A stretch of 64,000 nt of DNA from Strix aluco (lineage: Eukaryota; Chordata; Aves; Strigiformes; Strigidae), in assembly GCF_031877795.1 (NCBI RefSeq), contig NC_133943.1:12455001-12519000 (forward strand), written 5' to 3'. Numbering within the stretch: position 1 is the stretch's first letter; each line of letters begins with the position of its first letter. Under the pieces are notes generated by a model that ran no database searches, was not told where the DNA came from, and saw only the letters and a list, made by a program, of their open reading frames with translations. Of the stretch, positions 56,096 through 64,000 are shown piece after piece. A program made the translations under genes and the position numbers.

Positions 56096-56130
56096 GTGGA
56101 AAGAAAAAAAAGGACCAAGTCTGTGCTGCT

Positions 56131-59100
56131 AATACTTTAGTTTATTAGTGCAAGCCTGCTTGGGAGGAGGTGTTTTGCTTTGCAGAAGCTGCTCTGCTGC
56201 GCTGCCTGCCTGGCCGGCAGCGGGATGGTGGGGGTACGGCCAGGGCCAGGGAGGGTGGCAGAGCCGCCCAGCTCGCTCACACCAACGCTGCAGCACTGCC
56301 AGGGATGCAGCTCCCGTGGGGGAATATCCCTGTTTTAAGTGTGGCTTCTTCCAGTTTAACTCGTGCAGGAAAAGCCTGGGCTCCGTACTCTGCACTTCGG
56401 GAGCGGTGCCACTGCCGCAAGACCCATCGCAGAAGAAACCTCCCAGACTGGAGGTGTTAAAAATGAAGTGGGGCACACACCTCAAATTTGCTTGAGTGGG
56501 AGTAAGACATTGCAAGCCAAAGTGTGGGAAAGACTCCCAATGGTGACGCAGCAACCCTGCAGCGCAGGACGGTCCCTGGATGGTCCCCTCCGTAGCAGGA
56601 GAGTGTACCCTGGGCGCCAGCCTGCTCTCCCAGAGACACGGCCCAGCTGGCTGAACCGCTGTTTCCAGCACAGGGTGTCCTGGTCATCGTGGGAGCCCAG
56701 GCTGTGGAAGGGAGGGGATGGAAAGCCTGGGCAGCTGGCGGCAGCACGGGGGCAGCTCCCCCGCAGGATGCGGTGCGCAGGAGCCCAGCACCAGCCATCG
56801 CCCCTGCGAGGGCTTGCCAGGCCAGAGGCATTGCACTGAATTTACCCAGAGCATGGCACGGTGATGCTGCCGGGCAGGAGGACCTCAGCAGCCTGAAAGG
56901 AGGAGGTCTGCAAGGTGCTGAGCTGTCCCAGATATCTTTTTCCAGCCGATTTGCACCAATTTAGGCAGCTGCCCACAACCTGCCCATCTCTGATGCAGCA
57001 CAGCTGGCAAGAGCCCAGCGTGGGTCCCCCTGCCCAGCCAGAGAGCCAGAACCAGCCTCCCACCCCAAAGCCAGCCCCTCATCCCTGTGACTGCTGCACA
57101 CTGAGCTGACGGGAAGCCTGTTTCCCTGCTGCTTTCCACCAAAAAATGGGCTTCAGGGCCATCAAACAGGAATATTTTTCTAAGAGACATCAGGGCACAG
57201 TGACGCTGCCTGTGCCAGGACAGATTACAACATGAAATCGCAAGGTGGAAATGTGGGGATGCAGCTGGGGCAGCCGGTGGTGGGGTGCCTGGGGTGGGTG
57301 CAGGGGCACGGGAGCAGGATGCCCAGCTGGCAGGGCTCCCTGATGGAGCGGGGGCACACACAGGAAGGGTCTGCAGGGAAGGACAGACCCACAGTTGAGG
57401 CTTGTCCTCCCAGCCTGACGTGTGCCACCCACAGTTCCCACACAGCTTTCTGGAAAATAAAGGACTGGTATTGTTGCTTGAGTGTTACCCTGCAAGCAGA
57501 CCTAGAGACTGAAGGGAGCTGTTGGTGAACTGCGACATCACTTCAGCAGCTCTATTAGTCCCAGCAATTACTTCTGACCATTTGGGGAAAAACCCACTGT
57601 GACAGTTTTCATTTGGGTATAACTTTGTGATAAAACAGCTTCTTTTCACACAGACAGGTGCTGCTTTTGGAGCGGCTTATATACAGCTGCTCTTTGGCTG
57701 CCGGAGGGAAGGGAGGCGGCATCATCTCCTGCACTAGGCACACCATGCCTTGTGGGAGGGGAAAATAAGTCAATAACAGGCTTTTGTGAATAGGGACAGC
57801 TTTTGTTGCTGACTTTGGCTGGCTGGCACCTGGCAGGTGGTGTGGGCGGCGAGTAGAGTCGGCAGCACACACAGTGCAGGCAGCAGGCACAGCGGGGGCT
57901 GCAGGGGCAATGTGGGCAGCGAGGGCAGCATGGCAGTACCCACATCTGCCCGGTTGAGCTGAGCTGGCTGAGACCACAGCTGCCCTGGGCTCCACTGGCT
58001 TGGTGGGACCCCCCTGCCCCACAGGCAAGGGCCCACAGCAAGGCCTGTGGGTGGGCAGGGGAGGCAGGGGCACAGCAAGGCAATGCCTGCAAACACCACA
58101 CCAGGCTTGTGCTCCCGACCAGTGTGAAATGTCTGTTGCTTGGGATTTATTTCACTGCCTGGCAAACTGTCCTGGGCTGCCCTTTGGAGTTTCAGCTCCC
58201 ACCCATGCCCTAGGCAGTGGCATCCGGCACCAAATCCTGCCCTGGGCTCTGCTAGGTGCAGGAGCTCCCTGCTCCCCAACACGGAGCTCAGCTCCCAGGC
58301 CATGCAAAGTCCATCCAGGGGGCTCTGGAGGCCATACTTGGAGTAATGTATGCATTTGCCCACTCTCAGCATTTATCAGTCCCAGCTCGTTGTCCAGGTG
58401 TCTTTGCAGCGAGGAACAGGGACAGGTTTGGTTTCTCTGCTCCCTGCCAGCTCGGGGACCTCTGTACTGCCCTCCCTGCCCACAGCAGCTGCCCGCATGC
58501 CCACGAGGATTCCTCTCAGCTTTCCTTCCCGCTCCCTCCCAAGCTTTGCATCTCTCTCCCTAAGGCATCTGCAGCTCCTGCCTCAGGCTTGCTGTGTGTC
58601 TTTAAATGCTGGTGGAGAGCTTTCTCCAGGTGCTGCTGGTTTTGGGTCCCATGATCTCTGTTCCCTCACTCTCTTCCTCTCAGTCCTTGGCTGGATATGT
58701 TTTAACTTTTCATCCCTGCCTCCAGTTACCTTTTCAATCTCAGACTTGGAGCCCTCTTGTTTCTCAGCAGCCTCCTACAGGTCAGAAGGCACCATCCTCT
58801 CCCCACCAGCTTTTCCAGCCCTCATCCTGCTCCTGCAAAACCCCACCACCCTGCTGACTCTGAGGGAGTGTTTCCAGCTCTATATGGCTGCAGGCTCTTG
58901 CTGCCTGCAGTGCACAGTGGACCACACTCAGCAGTGGCTGAACAGACCCTTTGGTGACCAGGGCAACAGCAGCAAATCTGCGCTGGCAGCGGGGGCTCTG
59001 GGTGAGGTGCTGGTGCGGGGCTCTCAGGAGGCAGCTGGCTCCATGCAGCCGTGCCAGGGCTGCCATCTCTCTCCTTTTCTAAGCGCCTCTGTTTCCCTTT

Positions 59101-61676
59101 CAGCTTGACATCCACAAGGACCCCTCCTTGCTCCCGCAATCGTGCTTTGCTCACCACAAGCAAGCGGCTGCCTGGGCAGAGGCTGAGCACTGAAGGAATA
59201 GCAGGCAGCTGGAGAGAGCAGGGCAGCGTGGGTTTGCCAGGAGCTGCCCTCTGCCTAACTGCCGGCTGGTCAACAGCCTGCAGAGCAGAGGGAAGGCACC
59301 TCCTCATCACCTTAATAACAGTGATGATGTTAGAGGAAAACTGCCCACACTGCAGTAGAGTACACAAGCACACAATGCCCTGGGCTCTCAGTCGCTCCCA
59401 AACCACCGAAGGTCGACAGCCCAGGCAGAACCTGCTAGAGGAGAGCACAGAGAGAGGGAAGATTGCCCTGGAGCCTGGCACATGGTGTTTATCATCTGTA
59501 TCTGTTCACGCTGTCTTCAGATCACTTGGAGTCTTCATTGCAGCGTCTGCAAAAGAGTGGTGTCTGCCTGGAGAGAGGCAGAGAAAGGATTTGGCTCACC
59601 ACTGCTAAATAGGCAAACTCTTGGGTGAAAGCCCCGGCTTTTGTCACCACCACTGTCTCCATTTATCACTGCCAGCTACTGAAAGTCAGCTCCAGGCAGC
59701 AACTCAGCAGTCCAAGGAGAAAAGACAACTCGTGCAATCCCCCCTGGCACACTCGGGCAGCGGAGGGAGGGGTGCTGCTCGGAGCATCCTCACTCCTGGG
59801 GCTCAGCTCATCTTCCAGCTTGCTTCCAGGAAACAGAAGTCCAGGTTTGCTCTGCTGGGTTTTTGCGATCAGCCAAAACCAATCAGCACTGAAATGTTGT
59901 ATTCAAAAAGGATACAGAAAAATAAATGCATCTGGCAACTAGCTATTGCGCTCTCCACAGTGCTTCTGGTATATGAGCTCTGTCCCTGCTACCGAATTTA
60001 CCCTCCAATCAGTCCTGCGCAGTGGGGGGGACCCCCACATCAGTGTAGCTGTGAGGCCAAAGGGAAGAATTAGAAAGCCTGTTTGGCTTTGGCCATGCAC
60101 TGTTTTGCCACATGGGCTGCCCGCAAGCGGCCCAGGAGATACCAGCAGATTATTTATAGTGGCTGCTACCTGCAGCTTCCAGCATCCACTGGCCATCCAA
60201 ACTCCTGAAGGAAATTAAGGAAATCTATTTTTCTTCAGTGAAAGGATCAAGAAATTTAATTAACGATGGGCAAAGAAAGAAGATTTTAGGCTAGGCGATT
60301 TGCAGGCAGCAGGTGCAGCAGCAAGGCTGCAGCTGGCCCCAGCAGTGTGCAGCGGTGGGAGCAGCAGCTTGTGTCAGCCTGTGTCTGCAAGCAGGGCACA
60401 GTAAGTAACCTAGAGCGAGCCACAAAACCCCCACAGGCTCCTGTGGGGAGCAAGCCCTTCTGCAGGCTCCAAGCAGATCAAACAGAGGATTTGTCCTATG
60501 CAGCACCCTCTTTTGGGGTTGGGATGCACGCAGCAGCGTGGCAGTCAGCTGGTGCCACATGCACTAAGGGCAGCATCTGCAAATGGAAAGCAGCAGTTTC
60601 ATGTGCTTTGGGGGAACAGCAAAGCCAGGTGAGCACTGCATACAGCCTTAGTCAGCTGTGGAAAAGGGATTAGCAGTAGCAAAGTGTGAAGCCACAAACC
60701 CCATGGCAGGGTAGAAAACTAACAATAAAGGACACACTGTTTTGGAATGAGAATAAGAAACCTCATTTGGAAAGTACAACCAACATCTGAAACATCTCCA
60801 TTCAGTGGGCCAAGGTCATAAGAAAGCATTAGGGAGCAGGTAATAGGCAGTAAGATGAAAATGAACCTGTGCTCTGATATGGAGGGAATAATTCTGCCTA
60901 CCCCCAGCAGGTGCATCATGTCAGAGAGGACTGAGAGACCAATACCATCAGGAAGAGATCTGTATGATGAATCCTTGTAAAATCACTAAAAGAACAATTG
61001 CTTGTCTCAGCATTTAGCCAAGTAGAGAGTCCTTGCCTGGACAGTGGCTCAGAAATCTCGCTTGGTTCAAGTATGTGTTTAACAAGTCCTCAGGAATCTG
61101 GGAGGAACCAGAGCAGTCCAGTAACACCGGCTTTTGCAAACACCACAGGCAGCAAGGCCTCTGCCACGGGGGGCTCACGTGGACCATTTTTTGCTAGGAC
61201 ACTGACAGCATGGCTTGTGCCGACAGCTCCTCAGAAGCTTCTCAACAGCATCTCAGAATAACGGGACAGAGAGAACAGAGAAAGGAGTAGCTTTTAAAAT
61301 AGTGAAAATAAGCTGCCTCCACCCTCCTCTCTCCCCTGCCCCTGAAACAAAGGAGCCTTCTAGTCCCTCCTGTTTCTGGGAGACCCTAAAGTCTAAGACT
61401 TAGCAACTCCAAGGAGGGAGCAGCCCCGAGCAGACCCTCTGGCAGCTCCCGGAGAGGGCTGGGCCGCGGTACACCCACCCGGCCGACGGGCAGCAAGGGA
61501 AACTGGCTTTCTTCTTCCTGCTTTCTTCTCTGCACTCACATGTTGAGGGCAGGTAAGAACCTGGGCAGTGCTGGAGCAGGGCCAAGGACCGGCCGGTGGA
61601 CACAGGGAGAGGCTTTCAGGATGGGCGATGGCCAGATGTTATCTCAGGAAATACCTACGGGAGGGCTGGGCTGAAG
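56131..61676. other. Intergenic region between PPARGC1B and the TRIM gene
   Basis: About 5.5 kb with no recognised coding exon, RNA gene or interspersed repeat. The GC-rich part to about 59.3 kb contains only random-looking open frames; the rest is more AT-rich. A canonical AATAAA with a GT-rich downstream element lies at 57456. Other AATAAA copies near 59920 and 60724 have no clear context. The human neighbour PDE6A was not recognised here. Confidence 0.55.
57456..57461 (+). terminator. Canonical AATAAA with GT-rich downstream element
   Basis: AATAAA at 57456 is followed within 6-26 bp by GGTATTGTTGCTTGAGTGTT, the classic arrangement of a vertebrate cleavage/polyadenylation site. It could mark a longer PPARGC1B transcript end or the end of an unannotated + strand transcript, or be chance. 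Confidence 0.35.
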
Positions 61677-61798
61677 AGAATCACAGAATCATTCCGGTTG
61701 GGAAAGACCCTCGGGATCATCGAGTCCAACCACCAGCCCTACTCTACAAAGTTCTCCCCTACACCACATCCCCCAACATCTGACCCAAACGACCCTTA
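61677..61798 (-). mobile_element. CR1 LINE 3'-end fragment
   Basis: The + strand reads AATCACAGAATCATTCCGGT followed by TTGGGAAAGACC and GATCATCGAGTCCAACCACC, which is the reverse complement of the CR1 3' region ending in the characteristic ATGATTCTGTGATT terminus. The element is therefore on the minus strand with its 3' end at about 61677. It is 5'-truncated at about 120 bp and non-coding, as most CR1 copies are. CR1 is the dominant retrotransposon of birds and reptiles. It sits about 300 bp upstream of the TRIM start codon. Confidence 0.85.
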
Positions 61799-61799
61799 G

Positions 61800-62450
61800 G
61801 TACCCAGGGCGCTGTCACACAGCTACTCCCCGCCCTCTGGCCAGCGGTGGCCGATCCGCGCGGTTCCCCTGCCCGCGGCCGAGCGCCCGCAGCCGCCGCC
61901 GGGGGCTCGCCCCGAACGGCCGCGGAGCTCCCGCGGGGGGGGGCGGGAGGGGGGCGCGCCCACCCGCCCTCGCAAGCGGGAGGAGGCAGCAGCTCCCAGC
62001 CTGCAGAGCGGGCAGAGGCACCGCCCCGCTCCCGCTTTCTGTTTCTCTTCCCGGCAGTGCCCTCCCTCTGGCCCTCGGGGCGGGGGCAGATCCGGCGCCA
62101 TGGCCGAGCGGGGCGTTGTGGCCGGGCTGAAGGAGGAGCTGACCTGCCCCATCTGCCTGAGCATCTACAGCAACCCCGTGTCCCTGGGCTGCGGGCACAG
62201 CTTCTGCAAGGAGTGCATCCAGGAGGCGCGCAGCCGGCGGCCCTCCCCGCAGAGCCCCTTCAGCTGCCCGCTGTGCCAGGCCCGGGCCGACCCGGCCGCC
62301 GAGCTGCAGCCCAACGTCCAGCTGCGCAGCATCGCGCAGAAGTTCTTGGATGCTCCCGCTCAGCAAGAGGAGGAAGAGCGTGAAGTGCAATGCGAAGAGA
62401 AGGGGGAAAGTTCGGGCCAGGAAGATGAGGTGATCCTGTGCGATTTCTGT
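61800..62450 (+). promoter_or_regulatory. CpG-island promoter and 5' region of the TRIM gene
   Basis: Dense CpG and GC begin directly after the CR1 fragment and continue into TRIM exon 1. GGGCGGGAGG and related Sp1-like boxes are present, with no convincing TATA box. Transcription probably starts between about 61850 and 62080. The start codon at 62100 lies in GCCATGG, an excellent Kozak context. Confidence 0.65.
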
Positions 62451-62735
62451 CTTCAGGAGCCCCAGCCGGCCGCGAAGACCTGCCTGAGCTGCGAGGCCTC
62501 CCTGTGCCAAGCCCACCTGATCAAGCACAACACAAAGAGCCCCTCGAAGGACCATGTCCTGATGGAGCCCTGTGATTCTCAGGTTTTGGCCAAGAGGAGA
62601 TGCCCCCAGCATGGCAAACTGCTGGAGTGCTACTGCGAGACCGACTTGGTCTGCATCTGCATGCTGTGCTGTGTCATGAGCTCCCACAAGGACCACAAGA
62701 TCACCTGCTTGGAGGAGGCTTTTGGCCGAGTGCAG
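62100..62735 (+). CDS. TRIM-family E3 ubiquitin ligase, exon 1 (RING, two B-boxes)
   Basis: It encodes residues 1-212. The RING finger is complete as C3HC4: C16, C19, C31, H33, C36, C39, C56, C59. A Glu-rich linker (90-110) precedes B-box 1 (C114, C117, C128, C131, C136, H139, H152) and B-box 2 (C168, H171, C179, C187, C190, H196, H199). RING plus tandem B-boxes in one exon of this size is the class of TRIM25, TRIM47 and TRIM16-like genes, which usually end in PRY-SPRY. Such proteins ligate ubiquitin or ISG15, often in antiviral signalling. The exon ends GTGCAG|GTAAGA in phase 0. I cannot assign the exact member. Confidence 0.93.
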
Positions 62736-63337
62736 GTAAGAGGCTGCCAGGACCTATGGGGCTCTGTGACACAGAGACCTGCCCACAGCACAGGGATGAA
62801 AAATCTCCCAAGTTCCAGATCTGCAGACTCAGGATACGGCTAAATCTCCATCTTGGGATGTTGGGCTTTTATTCCTAGTTTGCCCCAGATTCCCTCTGGG
62901 CTTGCCCCTCAGCATATACAACAAGATATAAACACTTTCTTCCCATCCTGAGGAGCCAGACTCGTGGGACCGAGTGCTTGTGGCTATGCTTTTAGTCCTC
63001 AGTGCACTTTCAAGCCAGAAGATCAGCCTGAGCTGCATTTATGCAATGAAAATTAATGACAGAGTAACAGAAAGGAAGCTCTTGGCACTGAAGGTAGCTT
63101 TGTGTGTGGCTCTTGCACATGAACACTTTTCAGTTTCAAAATGTCTTCCCTGTGCTCATAATTGTGGTAGTGTTCAGGGACAAAATCTTCCAGTAAACCT
63201 TTATTTATTGATTTGACCTGAGAGCATGGAGTGAACAAACTTTTTGCAGGTCTAGCTTAACCCATTTCCATAAAATTGCTGATCTCATGCACGTACGTTG
63301 GTCCTATCCTGATATCTCTCTCTGGTTATTTTTATAG
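62736..63337 (+). other. TRIM gene intron 1
   Basis: It runs from GTAAGA to TTATTTTTATAG, 602 bp, AT-rich in its second half. Nothing else was recognised. Confidence 0.85.
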
Positions 63338-63433
63338 AGTGTTTTTTCTGAAACTCTGGACAAAGTGAAAAGACATGAAGCTGAGCTGAAACAAAGCATA
63401 GAAAACCTGCTGAAAAAAGAGGAGGAAGTAAAG
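63338..63433 (+). CDS. TRIM-family E3 ligase, exon 2 (coiled-coil start)
   Basis: It encodes residues 213-244: SVFSETLDKVKRHEAELKQS, then IENLLKKEEEVK. It is exactly 96 nt and phase 0 at both ends, the classic size of the second exon in this TRIM group, and it begins the antiparallel coiled coil that dimerises TRIM proteins. The acceptor is TTTATAG and the donor AAG|GTTTGT, a weaker donor. The remaining coiled coil (normally an exon of about 234 nt) and any PRY-SPRY domain lie beyond the right edge, so the gene is partial here. Confidence 0.9.
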
Positions 63434-64000
63434 GTTTGTTGCATGATCCAAGCTTTTTTAGTTCCTAGTTGGATGTTATCTAGGTTTTGTCTTTGAGGGA
63501 GGATGATGAACAACTTTCGTATCAGTCTGGGAATTAATTCTGAGTTTCTAAAGGGCTTTTGAGCTTGAACGTTGCTGTTAAGTCCATGCCTCCTGATTGG
63601 TGAGTGGTGGTTGGCTTTTTTTTTGTCAACCTTATTCAGTTTGCAGACTCTAAAATATTTATGGAAAAGATACAGACCATGTTGTAGTGATTGCATTCCT
63701 CTTTACAACAAGAGATCCCTTTTGGTTAGCCTGTGGTTCTAAGAAGTCAGTAGGAATGAGGTTAAAAGATTGCCCCAATGTGTCTGATTTTTGCTCCCAG
63801 CATGCAAATCCCTATCTAAAAGCTCTGAAAGAGCAGGGAATTTAATGCAGGTTTCCAAATGCTAGTTCATTCTGCTTGGGCAGAATTGGCACTTGCCTTC
63901 CTTCACCAGTAAAAGTGATGGGACTAGAAGTCCTGGCAGTGGGCAAAGGAAATGTTCCTTTCTAGTCTGAAGACAAAACTGTGCCTGTTGGCAGTGTTCT
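63434..64000 (+). other. TRIM gene intron 2 (continues past the window)
   Basis: It begins GTTTGT. No further exon with a coiled-coil signature was found before position 64000. AT-rich and without recognised repeats. Confidence 0.75.

Larger units (their letters stand above)
50986..56130 (+). other. PPARGC1B: PPARGC1B 3' untranslated region (end estimated)
   Basis: About 5.1 kb follows the stop. It has two AT-rich ends (about 51000-51510 and 55380-56130) around a GC-rich middle. The human transcript also has a 3' UTR of several kb. Regulatory-looking elements include three exact Pumilio sites (52617-52624 TGTAGATA; 55945-55952 and 56042-56049 TGTAAATA) and ATTTA cores, for example near 55697. 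AT-richness falls sharply after about 56130. The last part contains only the weak hexamer TATAAA (56090-56095), so the true end is uncertain. Confidence 0.65.

Noticed and set aside
58781-58790. GTCAGAAGGC resembling the 3' end of miR-378-3p
   Set aside because: Only 10 bases match. The seed side of the microRNA and a hairpin partner are missing, and it lies downstream of the gene.
56131-61676. PDE6A exons in the intergenic region
   Set aside because: No segment with phosphodiesterase or GAF motifs and matching splice sites was recognised on either strand.

Overview
This window looks like bird nuclear DNA. The genes are vertebrate, spliced with GT-AG introns. The one recognisable transposon is a CR1 LINE tail with the avian-type ATTCTGTGATT terminus. 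The sequence is GC-rich, with CpG-island promoters and very few repeats. I cannot name the species from the sequence alone.

The window is dominated by one complete gene on the + strand, PPARGC1B (PGC-1beta), a nuclear transcriptional coactivator of mitochondrial and lipid metabolism. Twelve coding exons could be placed by matching splice sites, reading phase and the known family sequence. They lie at 1968-2051, 37723-37896, 40474-40686, 42542-42658, 43444-44596, 45225-45261, 45689-45753, 46246-47014, 47515-47590, 48455-48576, 48990-49144 and 50882-50985. Joined they give 3069 nt, that is 1022 codons plus TAA, almost exactly the length I recall for the human protein (1023 aa). All expected parts are present: an acidic N-terminus, two LXXLL receptor boxes, the DHDY HCF-1-binding motif, a poly-Glu tract, an SR-type region, an RRM and the conserved C-terminus. 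A very long AT-rich 3' UTR follows to about 56.1 kb.

Layout: 1-752 is unassigned flank. 753-1795 is a four-copy tandem repeat of about 260 bp running into the CpG island (about 1690-2650) that holds exon 1. 2052-37722 is the 35.7-kb first intron, with no coding exon seen, a few microsatellites, a G-rich minisatellite and several AT-rich candidate regulatory islands, one with a perfect CRE. 37723-50985 holds exons 2-12. 50986 to about 56130 is the 3' UTR. 56131-61676 is intergenic. A CR1 fragment (61677-61798) abuts a second CpG island. There starts a TRIM-family RING/double-B-box E3 ligase gene (exon 1 at 62100-62735, exon 2 at 63338-63433), which runs off the right edge.

The two genes have no obvious joint function; they are head-to-tail neighbours. 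I did not find a new multi-gene system. The best leads are regulatory: the CpG-graded tandem repeat at the promoter, an overlapping upstream ORF across exons 1-2, an intronic polyadenylation candidate that would remove the RRM, the CRE-bearing intronic island, three Pumilio sites in the 3' UTR, and the apparent absence of the mir-378 hairpin that sits in this intron in mammals.
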